From Natronococcus sp. CG52 (GTDB lineage: Archaea; Halobacteriota; Halobacteria; Halobacteriales; Natrialbaceae), in NCBI RefSeq assembly GCF_023913515.1, contig NZ_CP099391.1:1736001-1800000 (forward strand): DNA of 64,000 nucleotides, read 5' to 3'. Under the pieces are notes generated by a model. The model had not been told where the DNA came from and ran no database searches. It saw only the letters and a list, made by a program, of their open reading frames with translations. The position numbers were made by a program, and so were the translations under genes. This document shows, piece by piece, positions 27,780 to 36,993 of this stretch; positions within the stretch are counted from its first letter, which is position 1; each line of letters opens with the position of its first letter.

Positions 27780-28961
27780 TCAAGGGGTCAGCACGGTCTT
27801 GATGCACTCGTCTTCCTTCTCGTTAAACGTCTCGTACATCTCCGGGCCCTCGTCGAGCGACGCCTGGTGACTGATGACGAACGAGGGGTCGATCTCGCCC
27901 GCTTCGATCTTCTCGAGCAGCGGATCGAGGTAGCGCTGGACGTGCGTCTGTCCCGTCTTCACCGTCAGCGACTTGTTCATTACGGGACCGAACGGGAGGT
28001 TGTCGGAACGCCCGAGGTAGACGCCGGGAACCGAGAGCGTCCCGCCCTTCCGGCAGCACTTGATCGCCTGTCGGAGCACGTGGGGACGGTCCTCCTGGAG
28101 GTGCATTTCCTGTTTGACCTGATCGGCGAAGCCGAGGAGGCCCGTGCCGTGGGCCTCCGTTCCGACCGCGTCGATACACCGGTCCGGCCCGCGATCCCCG
28201 GTCATCTCCATGAGTCGATCGTAGACGTCGTCCTCCTCGAAGTCGATCGTCTCCGCGTCGCCGTGTTCTCGCGCCATCTCGAGGCGCTCGGGGATCCGGT
28301 CGATGGCGATCACTCGCTCGGCGCCGAGCATCCAGGCGCTCTGGATGGCGAACTGGCCGACCGCCCCGCAGCCCCAGACCGCGACCGTGTCGTTCTCCTC
28401 GATCTCGGCGTTCTCGGCGGCCATGTACCCCGTCGGGAAGACGTCGGAGAGGAACAGCACTTGCTCGTCCGGAAGGCCGGAGTCGACCTTTACCGGCCCG
28501 ACGTCGGCGTACGGGATCCGCAGGTACTCGGCCTGCCCGCCGGCGTAGCCGCCCAGCATGTGGGAGTATCCGAACAGGGCGGCCGGCGAGTGGCCCATCA
28601 TCTTCCGGGCGATTTCGGCGTTCGGGTTCGAGTTGTCACAGAGGGAGTACATGTCGTTCCCGCAGAACCAGCAGGAGCCGCAGCTGATCGTGAAGGGAAC
28701 GACGACGCGGTCGCCCTCTTCCAAGGTTTCGACCTCGTCGCCGACTTCGACCACCTCGCCCATCGGCTCGTGACCGACGATGTCTCCCTCCCGCATCGAT
28801 GGCATGTAGCCGTTGTAGAGGTGGAGGTCGGAGCCGCAGATGGCAGTGGCCGTGATCTCGATTATCGCGTCGTTCGGGTTGACGATCTCGGGCTTCGGAA
28901 CCTCGCTGACGCGGACGTCCTGTTCGCCGTGCCAGGTGAGCGCTTTCATCGTGCCATCCAT
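27780..28961 (-). CDS. zinc-dependent alcohol dehydrogenase (formaldehyde-dehydrogenase-like MDR)
   Basis: A medium-chain dehydrogenase of 393 aa that oxidises an alcohol or aldehyde adduct with NAD(P). Catalytic zinc ligands are Cys in ICGSDLH and His in VGHEPMGE. The structural-zinc loop is [15 protein letters not shown]. The Rossmann motif reads [15 protein letters not shown] at about 194-208. The long form with an inserted [15 protein letters not shown] segment is typical of glutathione-independent formaldehyde-dehydrogenase-like enzymes. It is single-gene, convergent with the DUF790 gene. Confidence 0.92.
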   Translation of the reverse strand: MDGTMKALTWHGEQDVRVSEVPKPEIVNPNDAIIEITATAICGSDLHLYNGYMPSMREGDIVGHEPMGEVVEVGDEVETLEEGDRVVVPFTISCGSCWFCGNDMYSLCDNSNPNAEIARKMMGHSPAALFGYSHMLGGYAGGQAEYLRIPYADVGPVKVDSGLPDEQVLFLSDVFPTGYMAAENAEIEENDTVAVWGCGAVGQFAIQSAWMLGAERVIAIDRIPERLEMAREHGDAETIDFEEDDVYDRLMEMTGDRGPDRCIDAVGTEAHGTGLLGFADQVKQEMHLQEDRPHVLRQAIKCCRKGGTLSVPGVYLGRSDNLPFGPVMNKSLTVKTGQTHVQRYLDPLLEKIEAGEIDPSFVISHQASLDEGPEMYETFNEKEDECIKTVLTP

Positions 28962-29058
28962 TGTGTATCCACGTTCGCAACCCTCACCCAGCTTTCAATT
29001 AAATAGAACCCCTGTTTGTGCAGTAGATTGAACGAATCCCTGAGCGAGAGTCGCCGAA

Positions 29059-30387
29059 TCACGCCGCTCGAAGCCGCACCAGCACGTCGTCCCGATCGCG
29101 GGGAAACGAATCACCATCATCGAGCCCCGGCCCGCCGTCGTGGTTCGATGTGACCGCCAGCACGTCGCCGTTCGGCGCTTCCGTCACGTGTCGAATCCGT
29201 CCCAGTTCGTCGTCCAGCACGCGATGGGTGGTGGCGGTGTACGCACCGTCGAGCCACGCGTCGTCGTACCGCCTGGACGCCCCGTCCAGCGGCGGTTCCT
29301 CGGCGTCGGACGGCAGCAGGGTGACGACGGTGAGATGCGTCTCCTGGAGACTCGCGACCAGTAATCGGTGTCGCCACGCGGGAATCGCGTCGCCCTCGTA
29401 GAAGACGCAGCCGCCGGGCGCCCAGGTCAGCTCCGGCCCGGTGTTCACCAGCGGCGGCTCGAAGGCGTCGTGATCGTCGTAGCTCTCGTACTCCTCGTCG
29501 TCGGGGCCGCCCTGGACGACCGGCCAACCGAAGTTCGCGCCGGGCTGCAGTCGCTGAATTTCGTCCCGCCCGGTCGGCCCGTGGTCCGTACAGAGCGGCG
29601 TCTCGTCGGGCAGCCAGGCGAATCCCTGGGGATTGCGGTGGCCGTAGGTGAACACCCGCGGATCGGCATCCTCGAGGTCGGGATTCGCGGCCGAGGGCTC
29701 GCCGTCCGGCCCAACTCGAAGAATCGTTCCGCCGAGTCGACCCGGGTCCTGCGCGGGATCCTCCTCGGAGGTCCCGTCGGTGATCCAGAGGTCGTCCTCC
29801 GGACCGAACGCGATACGCCCGCCGATCGTGTGGTGGCCCTCCATTCCCTCGACGAGCACCTCGAGCGTCTCGAGCGGGTCGTCCGCGGTCGCGTCGAATC
29901 GGCCGACGCGGTTGTCCTCGCTCGAGCCGTAGTAGACGTAGACGAACGCCGGGTCGGGATAGGACGGGTGGACGGCGACGCCCTGCGCGTGGTCGCCCGG
30001 CAGGTCCCGCCGATCCTCGTCCGAGACGTCCGCCGCGTCGAGCGGGTCGCCTCCAGCCTCGAGCACCGCCTCGGTCTCGAACCGCAGCAGGCGCCCCTCG
30101 CGTTCGGTGACGAAGAGGTCGTCCGTCGGAGTGAACGCAAGGTCCCAGGGGACCGTCAGGTCGGTGACGAGCGGCTCCGGTTCGACGGACGGCTCGAGCG
30201 GGGATCCCGTGGGATGCTCCCAGTCCGGCTCCTGGTCCGCGTCACCGTCGTCCGCCGGCGCGGAGTCGTCGCTCGGTTCCCGTTCTTCGCCCCCGTCGTC
30301 GGACAACGACGTGCAACCCGCGAGCGCAGCCGCACTCGTCGCTGCGAGAAATACCCTCCGGGACGGCGGCTTACCGTTCTCTGACAC
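29059..30387 (-). CDS. PQQ-dependent sugar dehydrogenase-like lipoprotein
   Basis: A 442-aa extracellular beta-propeller. The N-terminus has a Tat motif and lipobox (RRVFLAATSAAALAGC, residues about 9-24), so it is exported folded and lipid-anchored. A low-complexity acidic linker to about 60 follows. The propeller begins TDLTVPWDLAFTP, contains a YGHRNPQGFAW motif and ends in a GRIRHVTEAPNGD segment, as in soluble PQQ glucose/aldose dehydrogenases. The likely role is periplasm-like sugar oxidation, though many homologues have no proven activity. Confidence 0.88.
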   Translation of the reverse strand: MSENGKPPSRRVFLAATSAAALAGCTSLSDDGGEEREPSDDSAPADDGDADQEPDWEHPTGSPLEPSVEPEPLVTDLTVPWDLAFTPTDDLFVTEREGRLLRFETEAVLEAGGDPLDAADVSDEDRRDLPGDHAQGVAVHPSYPDPAFVYVYYGSSEDNRVGRFDATADDPLETLEVLVEGMEGHHTIGGRIAFGPEDDLWITDGTSEEDPAQDPGRLGGTILRVGPDGEPSAANPDLEDADPRVFTYGHRNPQGFAWLPDETPLCTDHGPTGRDEIQRLQPGANFGWPVVQGGPDDEEYESYDDHDAFEPPLVNTGPELTWAPGGCVFYEGDAIPAWRHRLLVASLQETHLTVVTLLPSDAEEPPLDGASRRYDDAWLDGAYTATTHRVLDDELGRIRHVTEAPNGDVLAVTSNHDGGPGLDDGDSFPRDRDDVLVRLRAA

Positions 30388-30502
30388 GGTTACCCGTTGG
30401 CTGACCGTTCAGAAAAATCACCGGTTAGATGTCATCAAAGTTACTGCTGTACTCGAGAAACGAGGGGAAGCGGTACGGTATTCGGGGTCGTCGATCCGGT
30501 CG

Positions 30503-31039
30503 CTACAGCTCCCGCTGTCGTCCCTTCGGCACCATCGAGCGCAGTTCGCCGTGAACGTACAGACCGACGCCGAGGGGTTCGCGCTCGCCGGCGACCTCGT
30601 GGGCACCGACGAGATACCCCCAGTCGCCGTCCCACCACTCGAGGTCCTGATCCTCGCCGGCGGCGAACCGTCTCGCTTCCTCGCGCTCGAGGTCGATCAC
30701 GCAGTCGGTCGCGTACCGACCGAACCGCTGGACGAAGTCCGTCGTCGGCTTCCAGTGTTCCTGGCGGGTGCGCAGGCAGGTCATCCCGATCGCCTCGATC
30801 GAGAGCGGCGTCGGCGCCTCGCCCCGGTAGATCCAGATCTTGCCGGCACCCTTCTCCCAGAACGTGTAGTCGTCGAACGTCTCCAACGGGATGCCGAAGC
30901 GGTCCGCGAAGTAATCGACGACCTCTTCGCGGCTGACTCGACCCTCGACGGTTCGCTCGGACGGGGTTTCCGGCAGCCGATCGAATCGCTGCCCGTCGTT
31001 TTGCTCGAGGTCCGCGTCGTCCGCGCGTTCGTCCGCCAT
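30503..31039 (-). CDS. PUA-like RNA-binding partner of the NSUN methyltransferase
   Basis: A 178-aa protein resembling the pre-PUA/PUA part found C-terminal to many NOL1/NOP2/Sun methyltransferases: DYFADRFGIPLETFDDYTFWEKG, then PLSIEAIGMTCLRT and LGVGLYVHGELRSMVPKG. It starts at ATG 31039, which shares one base with the TGA of the methyltransferase (TGATG), so the two are translationally coupled. The reading is that a two-domain RNA methylase has been split into two polypeptides (inference). The N-terminal 25 residues are acidic and probably disordered. Confidence 0.75.
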   Translation of the reverse strand: MADERADDADLEQNDGQRFDRLPETPSERTVEGRVSREEVVDYFADRFGIPLETFDDYTFWEKGAGKIWIYRGEAPTPLSIEAIGMTCLRTRQEHWKPTTDFVQRFGRYATDCVIDLEREEARRFAAGEDQDLEWWDGDWGYLVGAHEVAGEREPLGVGLYVHGELRSMVPKGRQREL

Positions 31040-31947
31040 CAGGCGGTCACCTCCAGCTTCGCCACGAAGAACCCGCCGGTGTCGTTCTGGTGGGGGTAGA
31101 TCCGCGCCGCCCGCTCGAGGCTCGAGTCGTACGTCTCCTCGTTCCACTCGGTAAGCCCCGTCGAGCGCTCGAGTCCGATGTCGAAGTCGACGACGCGGCA
31201 GTTCTCTTCGTTGAGAGCGTGCTGGACGACGGCCTCGTTCTCCTCGGGCGCGAACGTACACGTCGAGTAGACGACCGTCCCGCCCTCGCGGGTGGCCTGG
31301 ATCGCTCGGCGGAGGATTCCCTTCTGGATACCCGCGACGGAGGAGACGTGGCCCTCGGACCAGTTGTCGAGCGCGTCGGGGTTCTTTCGGATCGTTCCCT
31401 CGCAAGAACAGGGCGCATCCACGAGCACGCGGTCGAACTCGTCGAAGTCGAACCGCTCGAGCGAGTAGTTGCGGGCGTCGTCGTTCGTCACGGCGAGACT
31501 CGTCGCGCCGAGCCGTTCGGCGTTAAAGCGCAGCGCCGAGATTCGACCGAGGTTGTTGTCGTTCGCGACGACGGTGCCGCGGTCGTCCATCAGCGCCGCG
31601 AGCTGGGTCGCCTTCCCGCCGGGTGCGGCACAGCAATCCCAGACGCGCTCGCCGGGTTCGGGGTCGAGGACGACCGGCGGCACCGCCGACACCTCCTCCT
31701 GGCCGTGGGTGAAGCCGTGAAACGACGTCCACGTCGAGCCCGGCGAGTCGGTCTCGAGTCGCAGGACGCGAGGGTTCCAGTCGGCCTGTTCGTAGTCGGC
31801 GCCCTCCTCCTCGAGGGCGGCCGTCGCTCGCTCGACCGAGGACTTGATCGTGTTTACGCGGACCGCGTTGCCGAGCGGTCGGTCGCAGGCCGCGAGAAAC
31901 GCCTCGAAATCGTCGATGATCGGTCGATACCGCTCGAGTGGCTCCAT
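31039..31947 (-). CDS. NOL1/NOP2/Sun-family RNA (cytosine-5) methyltransferase
   Basis: A 302-aa SAM-dependent methylase that puts m5C on tRNA or rRNA. The SAM-binding motif I reads VWDCCAAPGGKATQL. Motif IV is VDAPCSCEGT and motif VI is VYSTCTFAPEENE; together they provide the two cysteines of the NSUN mechanism. The C-terminus ends GGFFVAKLEV. ATG 31947 gives MEPLERYRP; the longer open frame upstream looks non-coding. It is coupled to the PUA-like gene downstream and is divergent from the PAC2 gene. Confidence 0.93.
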   Translation of the reverse strand: MEPLERYRPIIDDFEAFLAACDRPLGNAVRVNTIKSSVERATAALEEEGADYEQADWNPRVLRLETDSPGSTWTSFHGFTHGQEEVSAVPPVVLDPEPGERVWDCCAAPGGKATQLAALMDDRGTVVANDNNLGRISALRFNAERLGATSLAVTNDDARNYSLERFDFDEFDRVLVDAPCSCEGTIRKNPDALDNWSEGHVSSVAGIQKGILRRAIQATREGGTVVYSTCTFAPEENEAVVQHALNEENCRVVDFDIGLERSTGLTEWNEETYDSSLERAARIYPHQNDTGGFFVAKLEVTA

Positions 31948-32061
31948 CGCCTCGTGGTTCGATCGCCTGTCGCTTGTGGGTTTCGAAGCGCCAGCACCGA
32001 CGGCAGTCCCGTGCGAGCCGCCGGCGTCGTCTTTATGCCACTCTCTCGCAATTGTCACCGT

Positions 32062-32802
32062 ATGGCAGCGATTCAGCTCCAGGGACCCGAGATAACGCTC
32101 GAGAACCCGACGCTCGTCGAGGGGTTTCCGGGAGTCGGACTCGTCGGCAAGATCGCGACCGACCACCTCGTCAGAGAACTCGAGATGGACTACTACGCCA
32201 GCGTCGACTGCGACGGACTGCCGCGGATCGGCGTTTACCGGGGTGGTGACGGACAGGTACTGCCCCCCGTTCGAATTTATGTTAGCGAGGAGCACGACCT
32301 GTTCGCGCTCCAGAGCGACGCGCCGATCGGCGCTAACGCCGTCGACAGCGTCACCAACTGCGTGACCGGCTGGATCGCAGAGCGAGGAGTTCGTCCGATC
32401 TACCTCAGCGGGCTCCCCACCGAACGCGACGGACAACCGTCGCTGTACGGCATCGCTACCGGCGATGAGGCCGAGACGCTCGAGGAACACGGCATCGACG
32501 TCCCGCCCGAGGACGGCGTCGTCAGCGGTCCGACGGGAGCGCTGCTCAACCGCGCCGCACAGCGGGGGGACGACAGCCTCGGACTCATCGTCGGCTCCAG
32601 CCGGCAGTTCCCCGATCCGGAGGCGGCGAGCGTCCTGCTCGAGGAGGGGATCGCACCGATCACGGGCGTCTCGATCGACGTCTCGGACCTCGTCGACCGC
32701 GCGGAGGAGATCCGAGAGAAACGGGAACAGTTCGCACAGCAGATGCAGGAGATGAGCCAGGACGAGAGTTCCCAGGCCCAGCCGTTGCGGATGTACCAGT
32801 GA
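32062..32802 (+). CDS. PAC2 family protein (proteasome-assembly-chaperone-like)
   Basis: A 246-aa soluble protein with the PAC2 opening NPTLVEGFPGVGLVGKIATDHL, central YLSGLPTE and PTGALLNRAAQRGD segments, and a C-terminal coiled coil ending QMQEMSQDES. Archaeal PAC2 homologues (PbaB-like) are linked to proteasome activation or assembly. The gene is divergent from the NSUN unit with 114 nt between them, where both promoters must lie. Confidence 0.9.
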   Translation: MAAIQLQGPEITLENPTLVEGFPGVGLVGKIATDHLVRELEMDYYASVDCDGLPRIGVYRGGDGQVLPPVRIYVSEEHDLFALQSDAPIGANAVDSVTNCVTGWIAERGVRPIYLSGLPTERDGQPSLYGIATGDEAETLEEHGIDVPPEDGVVSGPTGALLNRAAQRGDDSLGLIVGSSRQFPDPEAASVLLEEGIAPITGVSIDVSDLVDRAEEIREKREQFAQQMQEMSQDESSQAQPLRMYQ

Positions 32803-33046
32803 CTGCTCCCGCGGCTAACGCCGTGGGCTTTCGTCTCGGTTATCCGGAATCAGCAGCCGCGTTCCCGTCGCGAGCGGTTCCGGTTCGCACGCGAGGTCGA
32901 CGCTTCGAGGACGACACCGTCCTCGCAGGAAGCAGCGCACTCGAGCGCGAGCGGCCCTGGAATCGGCCGTGCGAGCAACGACCCTCGCTCCCGAACCGTT
33001 GATCGCAACCCAAACCCATTTTCGCGCGCTGTTCCTCCCTCCGCAC

Positions 33047-33889
33047 ATGGGAATCGAAGACGCGGAAGCGATCGCGCCGGGAACGTGTCCGACCACGAAC
33101 GGAATGCCGATGATCGGGCTCGGAACCTGGCAGAACGACGACTCCGACGAGTGTGCCGAGAGCGTTCGAAACGCCCTCGAGACGGGCTATCGCCACATCG
33201 ACACGGCGCAGGCGTACGACAACGAGTCGGCCGTCGGCGAAGGGATCGCCAGCGCCGACGTCGACCGGGAGGACGTCTTTCTCGCGACGAAGATCTGGAC
33301 CTCGAACCTGGCGTACGACGACGTTCTCGAGACGGCCCGGGAGAGTCTCGACCGACTCGGCGTCGACGCCGTCGACCTGCTGTACGTCCACTGGCCGGCC
33401 CGGACGTACGACCCCGAGGGGACGCTCGCGGCGTTCTCGGAGCTGTACGACGAGGGTCTGATCGAGAACGTCGGCGTGAGCAACTTCCTCCCGGAGCAAC
33501 TCGAAGCGGCCATCGACATCTGCGACGCGCCGATCGTGGCGAACCAGGTCGAACTGCACCCGCTGCTCCAGCAGCCGGAGCTTCGCGAGGCCTGTGCGAA
33601 CTACGATGTCGACGTCGTCGCCTACTCGCCGCTGGCCCGCGGCGCGGTGTTCGACCAGCCGGAGATCCAGAACGTCGCGGCCAGACACGACGTCAGCGAA
33701 GCGCAGGTGAGCCTCGCCTGGCTGCGCGAGAAGGGCGTCACCGCGATTCCGAAGGCGACGGGCGAGGAGCACCTCCGCGACAACTGGGAGTCGCTCGCGC
33801 TGGAACTCCACCGGGACGATATCGACACGATCGACTCGATCGGCGAGACCAAACGCGAGGTCGATCCCGAGTTCGGTCCCTGGAACTGA
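33047..33889 (+). CDS. aldo/keto reductase
   Basis: A TIM-barrel NADPH-dependent reductase of 280 aa. The catalytic tetrad is visible: Asp and Tyr in HIDTAQAYDNE, Lys in LATKIW and His in YVHWPA. The NADP-binding C-terminal segment reads IPKATGEEHLRDNW. ATG 33047 gives MGIEDAEA; the in-frame upstream sequence looks non-coding. The substrate is unknown. The 243-bp region before the gene shows no other gene. Confidence 0.93.
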   Translation: MGIEDAEAIAPGTCPTTNGMPMIGLGTWQNDDSDECAESVRNALETGYRHIDTAQAYDNESAVGEGIASADVDREDVFLATKIWTSNLAYDDVLETARESLDRLGVDAVDLLYVHWPARTYDPEGTLAAFSELYDEGLIENVGVSNFLPEQLEAAIDICDAPIVANQVELHPLLQQPELREACANYDVDVVAYSPLARGAVFDQPEIQNVAARHDVSEAQVSLAWLREKGVTAIPKATGEEHLRDNWESLALELHRDDIDTIDSIGETKREVDPEFGPWN

Positions 33890-33961
33890 GACGTCGGTAT
33901 ACCTCTCGACTGGAGAGAATAAGCAGGAAAGCTTACGGTTCAGTAGTTTTTTGCGTTCCGT

Positions 33962-34711
33962 ATGTCAACTCGCTCACGCCGTAGCGGCGGTGGTGGGGTC
34001 GTCGGTGCGGTCAGGACCGACGTCCAGCGGTTACACGGCGCCTGGATGGAACTCGTCTTCCCCAGGCAGCGTGGCCGCGGCCACTCCGTCATGGGAAAGT
34101 GGAAGCCCGAAACGCTCGTACAGAAGTTCGGCTACTACTGCTGGGGTGCGCTCGGTGCACTCGGCCTCGTCCTGCTGTATCCGCTCACTGTCGTCGGCCT
34201 CGCAACCCGGTACTACGCCACGAAACTCGACTCGACCAGGACCAGACTCGGTATCGCCGGCGTCACCGCGATCTCGCTTCTCGCCTGGGGAACACTGACA
34301 GTTATCGCACACATTCAGCTCGAGTTCGGACCGTTCCTGGCGATCGCAGCGGCGAGTGCGGTGGCGACCGTCTCGACGACGCTCGCCGCCGTCTGCTCGA
34401 AATTCGGGGGCCGCGCCGTCTCGGTCCTGTTCGCGTACCCGTTCGCGATGACGGCGCTGTTCCTGCCGCCGGTCGTCGCCGCGCTCGTCACGCCGTCGCT
34501 CGAGGGAATCGTCCTCGAGCCCAGCTACGAGTTCGCCGTCTGGGCGCTCGACAACGTCCTGGTCGTCGGCGGACTCAACGAGTTCCTCCGGGCGAACTAC
34601 GAACTCGAAGGTGCGGCGTACGCCGCGATGTGGCTGGGCGTTTCCTTCCCGCTCGGCTGGTTCTTCGGACTGGTCGTCGCGCTGGCGAACCTCGTCCGCC
34701 CGTCGCAATAG
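33962..34711 (+). CDS. conserved haloarchaeal membrane protein
   Basis: A 249-aa protein with about five or six hydrophobic helices after a basic, Gly/Arg-rich N-terminus of about 45 residues. I do not recognise the family. The phrase ELVFPRQRGRGHSVMGKWKP before the first helix looks conserved-domain-like. The C-terminus is hydrophobic and ends LVRPSQ. The gene stands alone between the aldo/keto reductase and a small membrane gene on the same strand. Confidence 0.7.
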   Translation: MSTRSRRSGGGGVVGAVRTDVQRLHGAWMELVFPRQRGRGHSVMGKWKPETLVQKFGYYCWGALGALGLVLLYPLTVVGLATRYYATKLDSTRTRLGIAGVTAISLLAWGTLTVIAHIQLEFGPFLAIAAASAVATVSTTLAAVCSKFGGRAVSVLFAYPFAMTALFLPPVVAALVTPSLEGIVLEPSYEFAVWALDNVLVVGGLNEFLRANYELEGAAYAAMWLGVSFPLGWFFGLVVALANLVRPSQ

Positions 34712-34812
34712 ACTGCGACGCGCGTCGGTAACGTGTTCGTCTTTCTGTCACTCCTCGCGAGCGAACTGCCGGTTCCGCACCTCATTTGGGAATCCGAATC
34801 GAACCGTCGGGC

Positions 34813-35004
34813 ATGGAGTTCGATCTTCCAACGACGGCGGCGACGTTTATCGCACTGATCGCGATCAGCATCGTCGGCATGCTCGTTTCGAACGTGATGG
34901 CGACGGATACCGTCCTGATGATGGTCGCGCCGTCGATGGTGCTCTTCGGCGCGATCATGCTCGTTATCGGCATGAAGTACGGCGAGCACCGGGCGACCCT
35001 GTAA
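34813..35004 (+). CDS. small two-TM membrane protein (DUF7333-like)
   Basis: A 63-aa protein with two hydrophobic helices (about 8-26 and 32-54) separated by a short ATDTVL turn, ending KYGEHRATL. It resembles a small haloarchaeal family that I recall as DUF7333; the name is from memory. ATG 34813 is chosen over the upstream reading because it gives the typical MEFDLPTTAATF start. Function unknown. Confidence 0.65.
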   Translation: MEFDLPTTAATFIALIAISIVGMLVSNVMATDTVLMMVAPSMVLFGAIMLVIGMKYGEHRATL

Positions 35005-35140
35005 CCGCCGACTCGGGGCTCGATCGGCGGAGACGGATCGGATCGTTCGCGTGATCGACGTCGGAGCGAAGTCGTCTCATTCGTCGGCGTACTGCAGAAA
35101 ATCGATCGAATCGCTGGTGTGAGAGCGGTCGGCCGTCCGT

Positions 35141-36112
35141 CTACATGTAGCCGAGGTCGCGCAGGCGTTCCATCAGGTCCTCCTTGTCCTGGGCGCGGCC
35201 CGCGCGTTCGGTCGTTCCCTCGAGGTCCTGGAGCCAGGCGGGGTCGTCCACCGTCTTCTCGGTGCTGATCTCGCTGCCGAGCGAGCGGAACCCTTCCCAG
35301 TACTTCGGCGAGACTGGGGTGTCCTCGGGCTCGAGGTCGTTGGGCAGGTCGTCTTTCCCTTCCGGGACGTAGCCCTCGTCCGGGAACTCCTCGACGGTGT
35401 CCGGAACGACGAAGTTCCAGAAGGCCTCCCAGACGGCCGCCTCGTCGAACTGCAGGATGGGCTGGACGCGGTCGTGGGGCGGGTAGATGTCGGGGTCGTG
35501 GCGCGGCGAGAAGAACGTCTCGTCGGCGCGGGCCTCCTGTTCGTCCCAGCGGACGCCCGAGAGGATGCCGTCGACGTCGTACTCCTCGAGCGCGTCGTTG
35601 AGCGCCACCGTCTTCAACAGGTGGTTGCCGGCGTAGGTGTCGAGCAGGAACGGGAAGGTGTCCTCCTCGTACTCGAGGATGTTGTCGACGTGGTGCTGGT
35701 TGTGCTCGGAGAGTTCGTCGACCGGAATGTCGTCGCCGGGCTCTAAGTCGTTCGCCTCGACGTACTCGCCGATGTCCTCGTTGCGCGCGTAGATCACTTC
35801 GAGGTCCCACTTCTCGGCCCAGTTGTCGACGAAGTCGTGGATCTCGTCGAAGTGCTGGTAGTGGTCGATGAAGATCGCCGGGGGTACTTCGAGGTCGTAG
35901 CGCTCGGCAACTTCCTTGACGAAGTAGAGGACGAGCGTCGAGTCCTTCCCGCCGGTCCACATGACCGCGGGGTTCTCGTACTGCTCGAGTCCCTGCCGGG
36001 TTACTTCGACCGCCTTCTCGATCTTGTCGTTGATGTGCGGGTAATCCTCGGGGTCCTCGCCGTCACCGTCGTCGTAGTTGACGTCGACGTAGTCGGGAAA
36101 GTTCTCGGTCAT
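35141..36112 (-). CDS. phosphoadenosine phosphosulfate reductase family protein (CysH/CysD-like)
   Basis: A 323-aa ATP-pyrophosphatase-fold protein with the PP-loop WTGGKDSTLVLYF near residue 52. Downstream motifs are FIDHYQHFDEI, GVRWDEQEAR and YPPHDRVQPILQF, matching the PAPS reductase/sulfate adenylyltransferase family. There is no C-terminal ECGLH cysteine motif of assimilatory PAPS reductase, so the protein may instead adenylate a substrate. Haloarchaeal members are usually annotated as PAPS reductase-like. Operator-like palindromes sit in its promoter. Confidence 0.85.
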   Translation of the reverse strand: MTENFPDYVDVNYDDGDGEDPEDYPHINDKIEKAVEVTRQGLEQYENPAVMWTGGKDSTLVLYFVKEVAERYDLEVPPAIFIDHYQHFDEIHDFVDNWAEKWDLEVIYARNEDIGEYVEANDLEPGDDIPVDELSEHNQHHVDNILEYEEDTFPFLLDTYAGNHLLKTVALNDALEEYDVDGILSGVRWDEQEARADETFFSPRHDPDIYPPHDRVQPILQFDEAAVWEAFWNFVVPDTVEEFPDEGYVPEGKDDLPNDLEPEDTPVSPKYWEGFRSLGSEISTEKTVDDPAWLQDLEGTTERAGRAQDKEDLMERLRDLGYM

Positions 36113-36119
36113 CGTACTG

Positions 36120-36150
36120 TAATTAGATATAATTAGGACGGTTAAACCGT
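36120..36150 (-). promoter_or_regulatory. promoter with palindromes upstream of the CysH-like gene
   Basis: The palindrome ACGGTT-A-AACCGT (36138-36150) lies 26-38 nt before ATG 36112, exactly where TATA/BRE should be, and an AT-rich near-palindrome (AATTAGATATAATT) lies just downstream. A regulator bound here would block the basal promoter. The regulator is not known. Confidence 0.5.
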
Positions 36151-36297
36151 TTTTGGGACCGGAAACCTCTGACGGAACCTCGGACGGGTCGTATCACCCA
36201 CACGACCACTCTGTAAACGATCCCACGGGAATTTCGTCGCTCCGGCGCTCGAGACGTCAGCTACCGCTCCGAACCGGCCAGAAATTCAAGAAACAAA

Positions 36298-36313
36298 CTA
36301 TTTATATATTTTT
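36298..36313 (+). promoter_or_regulatory. strong TATA-box promoter
   Basis: CTATTTATATATTTTT is centred about 27 nt before ATG 36331, a near-ideal leaderless promoter for the membrane protein gene. Confidence 0.65.
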
Positions 36314-36330
36314 GATGGGTATGGCAGTCC

Positions 36331-36993
36331 ATGATAGACGGTGTTGCGATCGGTCTCGTTCTCGGCGGCGTCGTACTCCTGTTCTCCGGCGCCGCGCTCT
36401 CGGTGTACGGTGTCGTGATCCTGGGACTCTTCCTCGGCGGCGGCGGCGGCTACCTCGTCGGTCCGTCGGTCGGCGGCGCGCTCGGTCTCGAGGGCGTGGC
36501 GGCCGCCGGAGCACCGGTCCTCCTCGGCGCGCTCGCGGGTGGCCTCCTCGGCTACCTGCTGCTGTCGGCTGCGGTCGCCCTGATGAGCTTCGTCGTCGGG
36601 ACGATTCTCACGATGGCCGTGGTCGCACCGGCCGTCCTGGAGCAGCAGTGGTACCTCGAGTGGGGTGTCGCGCTCGCCGCCGGCCTTGTCGCCGCGTTCC
36701 TGGGGATGCTCCTCACGAAGTGGACGATGGTCGTGATCACCGCGATCGTCGGGGCTGCGTTCGCCTCCCGGTCGCTGACGCTCGAGCAGTTCGCCGCCGC
36801 ACAGCAGTCGCTGACGCTCGACCCGCTGCTGTTCGAGGTCACCTCGCCGCCGTTTCTGGGACTGGTCGCGCTCGGCGTCCTCTCGCAGTTCGGCCTGTTC
36901 AAGTTCGGCTACGTAACGCGGATCGCACGGCTGCTGCCGGGCGCAACGGTGCTTCCCGGTCGCCGTCGCGAGGAACCGGAGCCGACGGGATAA
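36331..36993 (+). CDS. multi-pass membrane protein, TMEM198/DUF4203-like
   Basis: A 220-aa protein that is almost entirely hydrophobic, with about seven helices. Gly-rich helix LGLFLGGGGGYLVGPSVGG and the paired LLGALAGGLLGYLL helix recall the Gly-zipper helices of TMEM198/DUF4203-like proteins. The C-terminus is basic and short. Function unknown. It is transcribed divergently from the CysH-like gene, 218 bp apart. Confidence 0.65.
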   Translation: MIDGVAIGLVLGGVVLLFSGAALSVYGVVILGLFLGGGGGYLVGPSVGGALGLEGVAAAGAPVLLGALAGGLLGYLLLSAAVALMSFVVGTILTMAVVAPAVLEQQWYLEWGVALAAGLVAAFLGMLLTKWTMVVITAIVGAAFASRSLTLEQFAAAQQSLTLDPLLFEVTSPPFLGLVALGVLSQFGLFKFGYVTRIARLLPGATVLPGRRREEPEPTG

